Source of the DNA: Lysobacter sp. ISL-50
GTDB taxonomy: Bacteria > Pseudomonadota > Gammaproteobacteria > Xanthomonadales > Xanthomonadaceae
Length of the DNA stretch: 64,000 nt
Assembly: GCF_018612875.1 (NCBI RefSeq)
Contig: NZ_JAGGRI010000010.1
Location: 27,394-91,393 of the forward strand
Reading direction: 5' to 3'
Part shown: positions 1 to 9,188 of the stretch, in pieces
Numbering within the stretch: the first letter of the stretch is position 1
How the letters are laid out: each line of letters opens with the position of its first letter
Notes under the pieces: generated by a model
Database searches by the model: none
What the model was told of the DNA's origin: nothing
Seen by the model: the letters and a program-made list of their open reading frames with translations, nothing else
Made by a program: the position numbers and the translations under genes

Positions 1-176
1 TCGCGGTAGTCGTCGAGCGTGGTCGCTTCGATACCTTGCGGGGAAGGCTGCAGGTCCGGCGCCAGCGTGTCCACGCCGCGCGCGTGCAGCACCTCGCGCC
101 ACAGATTCCATTCCCAGCCGCCAGCACCGGCGCCGTGGATCAGCAGAACGTGGCGGATCGGGATTGGTGATGTCAT
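1..176 (-). CDS. Alpha/beta hydrolase, N-terminal part (cut by window edge)
   Basis: Reading the minus strand from an ATG at 176 gives an open frame that runs off the window start, about 58 codons. The peptide opens with a beta strand followed by HGAGAGGWEW at about residues 15-24. That is the HG-x-G-x-x-x-W oxyanion-hole motif of alpha/beta-hydrolase esterases of the salicylate esterase/haloalkane dehalogenase type. The catalytic Ser, Asp and His would lie outside the window. The substrate cannot be named. Confidence 0.7.
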   Translation of the reverse strand, partial: MTSPIPIRHVLLIHGAGAGGWEWNLWREVLHARGVDTLAPDLQPSPQGIEATTLDDYR

Positions 177-262
177 GGATTCTTTCGGACGGGCATTAAA
201 CGGGGCTCGATGAGTCGTCTTCCGCCTTTCTGTTCAGCCCACTATCCGCCAGTGGCCTCTAG

Positions 263-389
263 CCCCTCTCCCGCTTGCGGGAGAGGGGTTGGGGTGAGGG
301 CATGCGGAGTTGCGACCAGCGCCGCCGACCCGTTTTCGCGCGCCCTCATCCACCCTGCGGGCACCTTCTCCCGCGATGCGGGAGAAGGA
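263..389. repeat. Dispersed 'ccctctcccgc' palindromes
   Basis: Two hairpins lie side by side. The first is CCCCTCTCCCGC facing GCGGGAGAGGGG (263-288). The second is CTTCTCCCGC facing GCGGGAGAAG near 366-388. Related copies occur at 27771-27811 and 60939-61029, each beside a 'gccctca' box. This is one of several dispersed repeat families in the window. The position beyond the 3' end of osmC could also let it act as a transcription end or RNA stabiliser. Confidence 0.7.
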
Positions 390-395
390 AAAGCG

Positions 396-827
396 TCAGA
401 CCAACTTCGCTTCCAGACTCATCGGCACCGCGCTTAGCGCCTTCGACACCGGGCAGTTGGCCTTGGCGTCCTCGGCGATGGCCTGGAACTTGGCCGCGTC
501 GATGCCCGGAACCTCGGCGGTCACCTTGAGCCGGATCTGCGACAGCGTCGGGCCGCCCTCCATCGACAGATCGACTTCGGCGCGGGTGTCGAGCTTGGCC
601 GGCGGATGCCCGGCCTCGGTCAGCTTGGCCGACAAGGCCATGGTGAAGCAGCCGGCGTGGGCGGCGGCGATGAGTTCTTCCGGATTGGTGCCCTTCTCTT
701 CGCCGAAGCGGCTGTTGAAGCCGTAGCGGGTGTTGTCGAGCAGCCCGCTCTGCGGCGTGCTCAGACGGCCCTGCCCGCTCTTGAGATCGCCTTCCCAATG
801 CGCGGTGGCGTGACGCGAGATACCCAT
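396..827 (-). CDS. osmC: OsmC family peroxiredoxin
   Basis: A 143-residue protein, the usual OsmC length. It reduces organic hydroperoxides with two cysteines in the cytoplasm. Both are present at the expected places: C60 in AAHAGCFTMAL and C125 in ANCPVSKAL. The N-terminal part (ATAHWEGDLKSG) is also typical of the OsmC rather than the Ohr branch. It stands alone on the minus strand; a repeat pair lies beyond its stop. OsmC proteins are usually induced by osmotic or stationary-phase stress, but no regulatory site was recognised here. Confidence 0.93.
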   Translation of the reverse strand: MGISRHATAHWEGDLKSGQGRLSTPQSGLLDNTRYGFNSRFGEEKGTNPEELIAAAHAGCFTMALSAKLTEAGHPPAKLDTRAEVDLSMEGGPTLSQIRLKVTAEVPGIDAAKFQAIAEDAKANCPVSKALSAVPMSLEAKLV

Positions 828-887
828 GTGTGGCTCCGGTGCGGTGAGGGGAGGCTTAGGGTAGCGACGAAGATGTTACGGAGGCGG

Positions 888-1034
888 GAATCGGGAGGCG
901 GGAATCGGGAATGGGGAATCGGGAATCGGAAAGGCAGGTGCGACTGTATCGTCCAAACGAAGCTTCAGGTTCTATCGATTCCCGATTCCCGATTCCCGAT
1001 TCCCGTTCCCCATTCCCCATTCCCGACTCCCGGC
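888..1034. repeat. Inverted 'gggaatcgggaat' repeat pair
   Basis: Copies of GGGAATC at 888-932 face copies of GATTCCC at 977-1034 across a loop of about 45 bases, so the RNA could fold into one long hairpin. The same family occurs at 41171-41310 and 45815-45882 and appears inside the cysNC coding sequence. The rest of the 828-1240 gap holds the fusA-like gene's leader and no other recognisable feature. Confidence 0.75.
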
Positions 1035-1240
1035 CTTCCTGCCGCACCGCAACACCCGCAATCGCCAAGCAGTGCGCGCTTCGCGTGTCCGGGCTTGACC
1101 CACCCCGCCGCCTGCGGGAGTCTGTGGGTCCCGGCGACCCGCCGGCCCGCCATGACCGCCCGCCGAGCGCCACGCTCGGGCGCGCAGCGCGGACAGCCAT
1201 GACGGCCTTCGCACCCTTACGTCCAGGGAGAAGTCCGCTC

Positions 1241-3289
1241 ATGTCCTACAGCACAGAATCGATTCGCAATGTGGCCTTGGCAGGCCACCCCGGCGCCGGC
1301 AAAACCACGCTCTTCGAAGCCCTGCTGCAGGCCGGCGGCGCAGTCCAGACGGCAGGCAGCATCGAACGCGGCACCACGGTGTCGGATTTCGATCCGGTCG
1401 AAAAACAACGCGGGCATTCCCTCGACGCCGCCATCGCCAGCACCGATCACGCCGGCATCCACCTCAATCTGATCGACACCCCCGGGTATCCGGATTTCCG
1501 CGGCCCCACGCTGTCGGCCCTGGCCGCGGTGGAAACCGTCGCGGTGGTGGTGGACGCCGACACCGGCGTCGCCTACGGCACCCGGCGCATGATGGAACAC
1601 GCCAAGGCGCGCGGTCTGTGCCGGGCGATCGTGATCAACAAGATCGACCACGAAGGCGCCGACGCCGCGCGCGTGCTGGAAGCGATACGCGACACCTTCG
1701 GCGCCGAATGCCTGCCCCTGAACCTGCCCGCCGACGGCGGCGGCAAAGTCGTGGACTGCTTCGGCGCCTCCGCCGGCGACAGCGACCTGGGCCCGGTCGG
1801 CGACTGGCATCAGAAGATCATCGACCAGGTCGTGGAGATCAACGAAACGGTGATGGAGCATTACCTCGACCTCGGCGAAGGCGGCCTGTCCGGCGAGGAA
1901 CTGCACCAGGCCTTCGAGCAATGCCTGCGCGAAGGCCATCTGGTGCCGGTGCTGTTCTGCTCGGCGCGCAGCGGCGCGGGGGTCAAGGAACTGCTCGACG
2001 TCGCCGAACACTTATTCCCGCATCCGGGCGAAGCCAACGCGCCGCCGTTCTTCAAGGGCATCGGCGAGGACGCCAAGCCGATACTGGCCGTGCCCAACGC
2101 CAAGGCGCACGTGATCGCCGATGTGTTCAAGATCGTCAACGATCCCTTCGTCGGCAAGCTCGGCGTGTTCCGCGTCTACCAGGGCACGGTCAGGAAAGAC
2201 ACGCAATTGTTCGTGGACGACGGCAAGAAACCGTTCAAGGTCGGGCATCTGTTCAAGCTCAAGGGCAAGGACCATGTCGAGATCGATCAGGCCATTCCCG
2301 GCGACATCGCCGCGGTGGCCAAGGTCGAGGAACTGCATTTCGACGCGGTGCTGCACGACAGCCACGACGAAGATCAGATCCATCTGGCGCCGCTGAACTT
2401 CCCGCGGCCGATGTTCGGCCTGGCGGTGGAAGCGGCGAGCAAGGGCCAGGAGCAGAAGCTCGCCACCGCCCTGCACAAACTGTCCGAGGAAGATCCGTGC
2501 TTCCAGGTCGAGCACGAAACCGAGACCAACGAAACCGTGATCCGCGGCCTGTCGGACCTGCACCTGCGCATCAACATCGACCGGCTCAAGGACAAGTACG
2601 GTGTGGAGGTCAAGGCGCGCCCGCCGCGCATCGCCTATCGCGAAACCGTGGCCGGACGCGCCGAAGGCCATTACCGCCACAAGAAACAGACCGGCGGCGC
2701 CGGCCAGTTCGGCGAAGTGTTCCTGCGCGTGGAACCCTTGCCGCGCGGCAGCGGCTTCGAGTTCGTCGATGAGGTCAAGGGCGGCACGATTCCGGGCCAG
2801 TTCCTGCCGGCGGTGGAGAAAGGCGTGCGCCAGGTGCTGCACGACGGCGCGGTCGCCGGCTATCCGATCCAGGACGTGCGCGTGATCGTCTACGACGGCA
2901 AATACCACAGCGTGGACAGCAAGGAAGTCGCCTTCGTCGCCGCCGGCAAGAAGGCGTTCCTGGACGCGATCAACAAGGCGCGGCCGCAAGTGCTGGAGCC
3001 CATCGTCGAGTTGGAAGTCAACGCGCCCGAGCAGCACATGGGCGACATCAGCGGCGGGCTGGCCAGCAAGCGCGCGCGCATCAGCGGCACCGACAGCATT
3101 CGCGGCGGCGAGATCGTGGTGCGCGCGCAGGTGCCGCTGTCGGAGCTGGAAGGCTACGCAGCCGAACTCAAGTCGGTGACCGCCGGACGCGGCCGGTATT
3201 CGCTGGATTTCAGCCATTACGAACCGGTGCCCGGCAACGTCCAGCAGAAACTGGTGGAGGCCTACAAACCCAGGCACGAGGAAGACTGA
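1241..3289 (+). CDS. EF-G-like translational GTPase (second EF-G type)
   Basis: A 682-residue GTPase with the whole EF-G domain plan. The P-loop GHPGAGKT is at 15-22, DTPGYPDF at 79-86 and NKID at 133-136. Domains II-V follow, with a domain IV segment near HYRHKKQTGGAGQFGEV and a C-terminal ferredoxin-like domain. The start was set at 1241 because AGGGAGA lies about nine bases upstream and the P-loop then sits at the normal distance. The long open frame upstream crosses a repeat hairpin and is not convincing. The switch I region reads EKQRGHSL where ribosomal EF-G has the RGITI block. This fits the EF-G-like paralogue branch rather than the str-operon fusA. No rpsL, rpsG or tuf gene is nearby. 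Its exact role (backup translocation, recycling or a special GTPase) is not shown. Confidence 0.85.
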   Translation: MSYSTESIRNVALAGHPGAGKTTLFEALLQAGGAVQTAGSIERGTTVSDFDPVEKQRGHSLDAAIASTDHAGIHLNLIDTPGYPDFRGPTLSALAAVETVAVVVDADTGVAYGTRRMMEHAKARGLCRAIVINKIDHEGADAARVLEAIRDTFGAECLPLNLPADGGGKVVDCFGASAGDSDLGPVGDWHQKIIDQVVEINETVMEHYLDLGEGGLSGEELHQAFEQCLREGHLVPVLFCSARSGAGVKELLDVAEHLFPHPGEANAPPFFKGIGEDAKPILAVPNAKAHVIADVFKIVNDPFVGKLGVFRVYQGTVRKDTQLFVDDGKKPFKVGHLFKLKGKDHVEIDQAIPGDIAAVAKVEELHFDAVLHDSHDEDQIHLAPLNFPRPMFGLAVEAASKGQEQKLATALHKLSEEDPCFQVEHETETNETVIRGLSDLHLRINIDRLKDKYGVEVKARPPRIAYRETVAGRAEGHYRHKKQTGGAGQFGEVFLRVEPLPRGSGFEFVDEVKGGTIPGQFLPAVEKGVRQVLHDGAVAGYPIQDVRVIVYDGKYHSVDSKEVAFVAAGKKAFLDAINKARPQVLEPIVELEVNAPEQHMGDISGGLASKRARISGTDSIRGGEIVVRAQVPLSELEGYAAELKSVTAGRGRYSLDFSHYEPVPGNVQQKLVEAYKPRHEED

Positions 3290-3323
3290 TACCGTTCGCG
3301 TTCGTCCACAGCCCTACGTTCCC

Positions 3324-4226
3324 ATGCCCAAGCCGCGCAGCGCCCGCGAACGCGCCGATCTGATCAACACCTACGCCAACCGGCTCAGCCACCGCGGCGA
3401 CGAAGCGCGCGCGCTGAACTGGTACGAGCAGGCGACCCAGGCCGATCCGGCCTGGGCCGCGCCCTGGTTCAACATCGGCCTGGTGCACAAATACCGCGGC
3501 GAGTGGGCGCAGTCGCTGGCGGCCAACCGCCAGGCGCTGGAGCGCGACGGCGGCCACCAGGGCGCGTGCTGGAACCTGGGCATCGCCGCGACCGCGCTGC
3601 ACGATTGGCCCAGCGCGCGCGAGGCATGGCGGCGCTACGGCATTCCCCTGCCCGAGGGCGAAGGCCCGATCGAAACGCAGGGCAGCCTGGGCGCGGTGCG
3701 CATCGACCCGGAAGGCAATGCCGAAGTGGTGTGGTGCGATCGCATCGACCCGGCCCGCGGCCGCATCCGCAACGTGCCCTTCCCGGGCAGCGGCCATCGC
3801 TACGCCGACATCGTCCTGCACGACGGCGCGGCCAACGGCAGGCGCCGGATCGGCGAGAACGAATACCCGGTGTTCGACGAATTGGAGCTGTGGCGGGCCT
3901 CGCCGTATTCCACCTTCGAAGCCTGGATCGCCACGCCGGCGCCGGAACTGCTGAGCACATTGGCCGAACGCATCCATCGCGGCGACGGGCAGATCGAAGA
4001 CTGGACCCAGTCGGTGCGCTACATCTGCGCGGCGTGCTCGCAGGGCGATCCGGTTCAGGCGCACGACCATCCGGTGGTCGACGACAGCAGCGATACACGC
4101 TGGATCGGCCTGGCCGCGGTCGAGGAGACCATGGTGCGCGCGGCCATCGACGACTGGCTGGGCGAGCATCCCGAAGCGAGCCTGGTCGAATTCCGCTGTT
4201 CTCTTGCCGCCGGCGTCACGGATTGA
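3324..4226 (+). CDS. Tetratricopeptide-repeat protein of unknown function
   Basis: A 300-residue soluble protein without a signal peptide. Residues about 10-105 form roughly three TPR helix pairs, for example ALNWYEQATQADPAWAAPW and SLAANRQALERDGGHQGACW. From about 110 the fold changes to a beta-rich region that begins with IPLPEGEGPIETQGS and contains RNVPFPGSGHRYADIVLHDG. This tail recurs in TPR proteins of gamma-proteobacteria but I know no function for it. It starts 35 bases after the EF-G-like gene, so the two may be co-transcribed. Confidence 0.75.
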   Translation: MPKPRSARERADLINTYANRLSHRGDEARALNWYEQATQADPAWAAPWFNIGLVHKYRGEWAQSLAANRQALERDGGHQGACWNLGIAATALHDWPSAREAWRRYGIPLPEGEGPIETQGSLGAVRIDPEGNAEVVWCDRIDPARGRIRNVPFPGSGHRYADIVLHDGAANGRRRIGENEYPVFDELELWRASPYSTFEAWIATPAPELLSTLAERIHRGDGQIEDWTQSVRYICAACSQGDPVQAHDHPVVDDSSDTRWIGLAAVEETMVRAAIDDWLGEHPEASLVEFRCSLAAGVTD

Positions 4227-4372
4227 ACGCAGACAATCGGCTCGGGCCGCATTGCCGTATTGCCGCTCGGGCCGATGACGGCCCGGACGGTCTGAAGCCG
4301 GCTTCGATGCGTCGCGCTCACGGCGCGCACGAAGCGGCGTTACTACCATGGACATCGACGGAGGAATGCACG

Positions 4373-4828
4373 ATGCCGACGCTCGCTGGATTCGAACGCA
4401 ATCGCCATGAGCCGTGCCGGAGGCGAACCGGTGCGGGGCGCTTGGGGGTATTGCTGATGGTGCTGGTCGCCGGCTTGCCGGTTTGGGAGGTTGCGGCGAA
4501 GGGTAAATCGGCTTCGGCGAAGGGCGCTGTCGAGAATCGCTGCGGTTGGTTCGTCAATCCCTCGCCGGCCAACGCCTGGCTGATCGATCGCGACGGCGAA
4601 TGGATCATCGCGACCCAGGGCGGCGAGCAGGCCGAAGGCGACTGGCCGCCGCCGATCGCCGAGAAGCAATGGGTGTCCTACGGCGGCGGCAGCTACGGCC
4701 ACGGCTGCGCCTGCATGCGTGTGCTGACCGATCGCAAGACCATGCAGGTCAAGCGCATCGTCTCGTCGGCGGGCAAAACGCTGGCCCAATGCCGGCGCGA
4801 TCCCAAGCTGGTAGAACCGCGCGACTGA
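4373..4828 (+). CDS. Secreted DUF4087 protein
   Basis: A 151-residue protein. The start is fixed by CGGAGGAA about eight bases upstream of the ATG at 4373. A basic N-terminus is followed by a hydrophobic stretch (LGVLLMVLVAGLPVW) near residues 24-38, so export to the periplasm is likely. The mature part has the DUF4087 pattern: ENRCGWFVNPSP, a WLIDRDGEW strand, then YGHGCACM and a final LAQCRRDP. It has four conserved cysteines, which could form disulfides. Its function is unknown. Confidence 0.8.
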   Translation: MPTLAGFERNRHEPCRRRTGAGRLGVLLMVLVAGLPVWEVAAKGKSASAKGAVENRCGWFVNPSPANAWLIDRDGEWIIATQGGEQAEGDWPPPIAEKQWVSYGGGSYGHGCACMRVLTDRKTMQVKRIVSSAGKTLAQCRRDPKLVEPRD

Positions 4829-4858
4829 TCGCGCCCGCCCCTCACCCACACGACACCG

Positions 4859-6130
4859 ATGGCTCTCGACCTCACTCTCCCGCCCGACCACGGCCCGCCG
4901 CTGGAGCACGATCCGGAACTGGCCGAGATCGTCTCCGATGCCCTGGACGTGGTATCGAATCCGACCGATCTGATCGTGACCGTGCTGGTGCTGATGGCCG
5001 CGCTGATCATCGGCGTGCTGGCCACGCGCAAGCTCAAGCTGATGCTGGGCCACCATCGGCCGAACCTGCGCACGCTGGTCGAGTACCTGTGCACGCCGCT
5101 GCTGATGCTGTTGACCTTGGGCCTGTTGAGCCTGTTCGGCGGCACGCTCGACAATCCGCTGATCGGCCTGGGCGGCACCCTGCTCTTCTTGTTCGTGTTC
5201 ATCCGCGTGCTCGGCATGGTGGTGGAACTGCTGTTCCGGCCGACCATGCTGCTGAAAGTCATGCTGCGGCTGGTGACCGTGGTGTCGTGGCTGGCGCTGG
5301 TGTTCGGCGTGTTCAAGGACCGCAGCAAGCTGATCGCCCAGATGTATTCGGCCAAGTTCGAATTCGGCGGCATCGCGCTGTCCAGCGAAGGCGTGCTGCG
5401 CGGATTGGTGGTCGGGGTGGTGATCGCCATCGTCGCGCTGTGGGGCGACAAGGCGGTGACCAACCTGCTGCGCCGCAGCCGCACCCTGCAGCCGAATTTC
5501 GTGCTGGCGCTGTCGCGGATTTTCAGCGTCGCGGTATGGATCGGCGCGACCGCGGTGATCTTCTCGATCAGCGGCATCAACCTCACCGCGCTGGCCGCCT
5601 TCAGCGGCGCGCTCGGCATCGGCCTGGGGCTGGGCCTGCAGAGACTCGCCGCCAGCTACATCAGCGGCCTGATCGTGCTGTTCGAACAATCCGTGCGGGT
5701 CGGCGACAACATCGCCACCAACAACATCGTCGGCCGGGTCACCCGCATGACCGTGCGCTACACCATGATCCGCACCCGCGACGGCGTGGAAGCCATCGTT
5801 CCCAACGACAGCCTGACCAGCAACGTCATCGTCAATCAGTCCTGGTCCGACCGCAATCTGCGCCTGGTCTGCGGCATCCTGGTCAAGGGCGATGCCGACC
5901 TGGCGGTGGCGCGCCAACTGTTCGTCGATGCGATGGCCGCGCAGGAACGCGTGCTGCAACAACCGCCGCCGCATATGTACATCACCGGCGTCAACGACAA
6001 GGGCATCCAGCTCGACGGCCATTTCTGGATCAGCGATCCGGAGAACGGCCAGCACAACGTCATCTCGGATATCTACGACGCGACCCTGGCGGCGTTCCGC
6101 AAGAACGCGATCGGGCTGGTGGCGCAGTAA
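4859..6130 (+). CDS. MscS family mechanosensitive ion channel
   Basis: A 423-residue inner-membrane protein with about five or six hydrophobic helices between residues 36 and 265. The last is the pore helix, in which Gly and Ala alternate (FSGALGIGLGLGLQRLAASY). The MscS beta domain follows, with FEQSVRVGDNI and VPNDSLTSNVIVN, and then a cytoplasmic alpha/beta end. Such channels open under membrane tension and release solutes during hypo-osmotic shock. It is longer than E. coli MscS (286 residues) because of extra N-terminal helices. It starts 31 bases after the DUF4087 gene. Confidence 0.92.
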   Translation: MALDLTLPPDHGPPLEHDPELAEIVSDALDVVSNPTDLIVTVLVLMAALIIGVLATRKLKLMLGHHRPNLRTLVEYLCTPLLMLLTLGLLSLFGGTLDNPLIGLGGTLLFLFVFIRVLGMVVELLFRPTMLLKVMLRLVTVVSWLALVFGVFKDRSKLIAQMYSAKFEFGGIALSSEGVLRGLVVGVVIAIVALWGDKAVTNLLRRSRTLQPNFVLALSRIFSVAVWIGATAVIFSISGINLTALAAFSGALGIGLGLGLQRLAASYISGLIVLFEQSVRVGDNIATNNIVGRVTRMTVRYTMIRTRDGVEAIVPNDSLTSNVIVNQSWSDRNLRLVCGILVKGDADLAVARQLFVDAMAAQERVLQQPPPHMYITGVNDKGIQLDGHFWISDPENGQHNVISDIYDATLAAFRKNAIGLVAQ

Positions 6131-6218
6131 CCATCCGTCCCGGCGGCGCAACACAGCGTGCCGATGGACGGTCCCGCGTCGCCGGTCAGCTTCGCCGCGC
6201 CGGGAGTAGGATGGCCGC

Positions 6219-6599
6219 GTGACCGAGACCACGCATCCGCGGTTTTTCTGGCAGTTTCCGATGAAGCTGGTGCGCGAAGCGCGGCTGGCCGAATTCCTGC
6301 CCGACGACGGCCGACTGCGCATCCTGTTCCTGTGGGGCAAGGACTGCCCGAACTGCGATATCGCTAAGGGCCAGATGCTGCTGGCGCAAGAGCGCTTCAG
6401 CTGGCCGGACGTGGAGTGGCTGCACGACAACGTCTACGAAGACCCAAGCATGGGCATCCACTTCGGCCTGCACGGCATCCCGGCGTTCCTGGTGTTCCGC
6501 GGCGCGAAGAAGCTCGGGCGGATCGGGCAGTGGCCGGGCACCGAGGCGTTCGTCGCCGCGATCGATAAGTTGCGTGGGGAAAGTTACGTGCCGGCGTGA
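6219..6599 (+). CDS. Thioredoxin-fold protein with CPNC motif
   Basis: A 126-residue protein started by GTG at 6219, with GGAGTAGGA just upstream; no in-frame ATG precedes the conserved part. It has a thioredoxin fold with LFLWGKDCPNCDIAKGQM around residues 36-53 (C43, C46) and the cis-proline loop GIPAFLVFRG near 87-96. CPNC replaces the classical CGPC, so its redox potential and partners probably differ from thioredoxin. There is no signal peptide, so it is cytoplasmic. The substrate is not known. Confidence 0.82.
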   Translation: MTETTHPRFFWQFPMKLVREARLAEFLPDDGRLRILFLWGKDCPNCDIAKGQMLLAQERFSWPDVEWLHDNVYEDPSMGIHFGLHGIPAFLVFRGAKKLGRIGQWPGTEAFVAAIDKLRGESYVPA

Positions 6600-6627
6600 T
6601 GCGGCGCGATTTTCCGGGTCTTTGCCC

Positions 6628-6742
6628 GTCATTCCCGCGAAGGCGGGCTCCGCTTTACTTTACTTCGGCGGAGCCGAACATCCAGCGACTTCAAGCGTTC
6701 TCGCACGAAAGGCCCTGGATTCCCGCGTTCGCGGGAATGACG
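6628..6742. repeat. Inverted 'gtcattcccgcgaa' repeat
   Basis: GTCATTCCCGCGAA at 6628 faces TTCGCGGGAATGAC ending at 6742. Between them are the motif CTTCAAGCGTTCTCGCACGA and a short GGCGGGCTCCGC/GCGGAGCC hairpin. A close relative sits at 63698-63780, with the same central motif, and a shorter version at 26609-26634. The remaining sequence to 6986 is GC-rich, with no convincing gene. Confidence 0.75.
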
Positions 6743-6986
6743 AGCAAAAAACACAGGACGACAGCGGGCTGTGGCCGACCGTAGCCAGCGACAGCCATCA
6801 GTTCGACGTCGCGCTCCGCGATGTCCCGGGCAGCCTGCATCGACCCGGCGGCGGCCGTCGGGCCATCGCCGCGTTCGCGGAATGCGCCTTGCCGGCCGTG
6901 CGGCGGCGGCCCCGCCCCCACCGGGCTTGGAGAAACCCTCGGCTCGGAGCAGACTTCGCTTCTGTGTCCAGACCGATTCCGCCGCC

Positions 6987-7619
6987 ATGTTCGACACCGC
7001 CACCCTCGCCACCTATCTGATCGCCGCCGCCATCCTGGTGCTTATCCCCGGGCCCGGCACCGCCTGGATCGTCGCCCAGAGCGCGGCCGGCGGCACCTCG
7101 CGCGGCGTGCAGGCGGCGTTCGGCCTGGAAACGGCGACGCTGATCCATGCCCTGGCCGCGGGCCTGGGCCTGTCGGCGTTGCTGGCGACATCGGCGCTGG
7201 CGTTCGAAGTGATCAAGTACGCCGGCGCGGCCTATCTGATCTGGCTCGGCATCAAGGCCTGGCGCAGCGGCGCGCCGGCGCAGGAAGCGGACACGGCGCC
7301 CGTGCGCACGCAAGTCTCGGCGCGCGATGTGTATCTGCGCTCGGTGGTGACCGGCGTGCTCAATCCCAAGGTCGCGCTGTTCTTCCTGGCGTTCCTGCCG
7401 CAGTTCGTGCATCCCGAGCGCGGCATGGTGTGGCTGCAGTTCCTGGTGCTCGGCGGGTTGTTGTCGATGATCGGCATGCTCAACAGCCTGATGCTGAGCT
7501 TCGCGGTCGGCCGCTTCGGCCGTCGCTTCAAGGCCGGCGGCGGCCGCTGGAAGGAACGCCTGACCGGCAGCGTGTTCATCGCCCTGGGCCTGCGCCTGGC
7601 GGTGCAGCAGCGCAGCTGA
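6987..7619 (+). CDS. LysE/RhtB family amino-acid exporter
   Basis: A 210-residue inner-membrane protein with the LysE/RhtB signature near the start (ILVLIPGPGTAWIVAQS) and about six hydrophobic helices. The conserved loop VLNPKVALFFLAFLPQFV is present at about 128-145. Such proteins export amino acids such as homoserine, threonine, lysine or derivatives by proton exchange. The exact substrate is open. The ATG at 6987 was chosen because the family signature begins about 20 residues after it. Confidence 0.9.
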   Translation: MFDTATLATYLIAAAILVLIPGPGTAWIVAQSAAGGTSRGVQAAFGLETATLIHALAAGLGLSALLATSALAFEVIKYAGAAYLIWLGIKAWRSGAPAQEADTAPVRTQVSARDVYLRSVVTGVLNPKVALFFLAFLPQFVHPERGMVWLQFLVLGGLLSMIGMLNSLMLSFAVGRFGRRFKAGGGRWKERLTGSVFIALGLRLAVQQRS

Positions 7620-7767
7620 CGCGGTCGGCGATGGCGCGGCATCGATGGGTGACGCGCGGCGGTTTTTCCGCGCCGCCGGTCGGCGCGGCGTTCGCAAGCG
7701 CCGGCCCCAGCCGTTAGCATCGGCAAGCGGCTGCGAATCGCGCGGCGCCTCACCCGGACCCGCACCG

Positions 7768-8289
7768 ATGCGCCTATTGATTCCCGCCCTGCTCGCGCTG
7801 ACCTTCGTCGGCTGCTCCTGCCAACGCCAGAGCCAGAGCGATGCCGACGCCGCGCCGGCACCGGCGCCCGCGACGACGACCGCGTCCGGCCCGACCGCCG
7901 CGCAATTGCGCGCGCAGGCGCTGGAGCGGCAACGCCAGCAGGCTTATGTCGAAGCGGTCGATGTGCTGCATACGTATCTGCAGCAATTGGGCAGCGGCAA
8001 GCGCGAGGAAGCCGACAAGCACTGGGCCTATCAGCGCCAGCCGCGCGGCAATGAAGAATCCGATCTGCGATCGCTGAAGAATCCACGCGCGGTGCGGATC
8101 GAAAACGAAACGCCCACTGCGCTGGACCAGGAACCGGTGCCGGAACTGCTGGAGATTCCGGTGAATCTGCGGGTCACCCTGGACGACGGCGAAGGCCGCC
8201 GTTACAAGGGCTGGTACCGGATGCGCCGCAACTCGGTCGATCGGCATTGGGAACTGACCGCGGCGTCGATCGCGGTCGAGTTGAAGTAA
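7768..8289 (+). CDS. Putative lipoprotein, unknown function
   Basis: A 173-residue protein with a lipoprotein signal: MRLLIPALLALTFVGC, lipobox FVGC at 13-16. An Ala/Pro/Thr-rich linker follows, then a charged helical part (RAQALERQRQQAYVEAV) and a beta-rich C-terminus ending HWELTAASIAVELK. The C-terminal layout (helix, then repeated short strands carrying a modified substrate-like cone) resembles small NTF2-like lipoproteins such as the next gene, but that is inference. No function is known. Confidence 0.75.
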   Translation: MRLLIPALLALTFVGCSCQRQSQSDADAAPAPAPATTTASGPTAAQLRAQALERQRQQAYVEAVDVLHTYLQQLGSGKREEADKHWAYQRQPRGNEESDLRSLKNPRAVRIENETPTALDQEPVPELLEIPVNLRVTLDDGEGRRYKGWYRMRRNSVDRHWELTAASIAVELK

Positions 8290-8480
8290 CCGCGCGCCGA
8301 CCTGCGGCCGGAACCGCCCGCATGCCGCCCCCGCCCCGCCCGCGGCTCAGCGCGCAGCCAGCTAGCTGAGCGCGCGCCCCGGCCCGACGTGCGGCACATC
8401 GCCGCGGCCGCGAGCGCGCCTATACACTCGACGCATGCGCTGCCGACCCGGCGCGGCGCGACCCGCTCGATGGATCACAC

Positions 8481-9188
8481 ATGCGCTCACTTCATCCGCT
8501 GACCCTGCCGGCCGCCGCGCTGGCGATCTCGCTCGCCCTCGCCGCCTGCGGCGGCAAAGATCCGGCCGCGGGCGAGAACGCACAAGGCGACTCCGGGCAA
8601 TCGCTGCCCGCGCCCGAAAGCGGCCGCGGCGGCGTGACCGGCATGCCCGACAAGCCCGGCCCCGGCCAGGTCGGCGCGCCCGCCGAAACGCCGCCGGCCG
8701 CGCAGGCGCTGGACGAAAACGGCAATCCGCTGCCGGTCGCCGGCGAGATCGCGCCGAATCCGGACCCCGCCGCCGTCGCGCCCGACGCCGCGCCCATCGA
8801 CGCCGCCACCGCCGAACCCACGGCGGAAGACGCGGTCGCCGTGATCCGCGATTACTACGCCGCCATCAACGGCAAGAATTTCGACCACGCCTACACGCTG
8901 TGGTCCGACGGCGGCCGCGCCAGCGGCCAGGACCCGCAGCAGTTCGCGAACGGTTTCGCCCAGACAGCCGGCGTATCGGTCGAAGTGATGCCGCCCGGCC
9001 GCGTCGATGCCGGCGCCGGCCAGCGCTACGTCGAAGTGCCGGTGGCGATCGCCGCGACCCAGCGCGACGGCAGCCAGCGCAAATACATCGGCGGCTACAC
9101 GCTTCGCCGCGCCGTCGTCGACGGCGCCAGCGCCGAGCAGCGCGCCTGGCACATCGCCAGCGCCGATATCCGCGAGGTCAAGCCGTAA
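8481..9188 (+). CDS. Lipoprotein with NTF2-like C-terminal domain
   Basis: A 235-residue protein. The signal peptide ends in a lipobox (ALAAC, Cys 22). A long Ala/Pro/Gly/Glu linker (about 25-112) leads to a folded domain that starts DAVAVIRDYYAAINGKNFDHAYTLW. This is the helix-helix start of the NTF2-like/SnoaL fold and ends in strands YIGGYTLRRAV and AWHIASADIREV. It probably sits at the periplasmic face of a membrane; its ligand is unknown. Its last 11 bases overlap the 3' end of the convergent pvsE gene. Confidence 0.78.
   Translation: MRSLHPLTLPAAALAISLALAACGGKDPAAGENAQGDSGQSLPAPESGRGGVTGMPDKPGPGQVGAPAETPPAAQALDENGNPLPVAGEIAPNPDPAAVAPDAAPIDAATAEPTAEDAVAVIRDYYAAINGKNFDHAYTLWSDGGRASGQDPQQFANGFAQTAGVSVEVMPPGRVDAGAGQRYVEVPVAIAATQRDGSQRKYIGGYTLRRAVVDGASAEQRAWHIASADIREVKP

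Noticed and set aside
911..1240. N-terminal extension of the EF-G-like frame
   Set aside because: It reads through the GGGAATC hairpin, is low in conserved features and a good ribosome-binding site sits before 1241.
3503..4372. Long frame overlapping the TPR gene and reaching into the DUF4087 gene
   Set aside because: Arg/Ala-rich shadow of the TPR gene; the clear ribosome-binding site is at 4359-4365 before ATG 4373.
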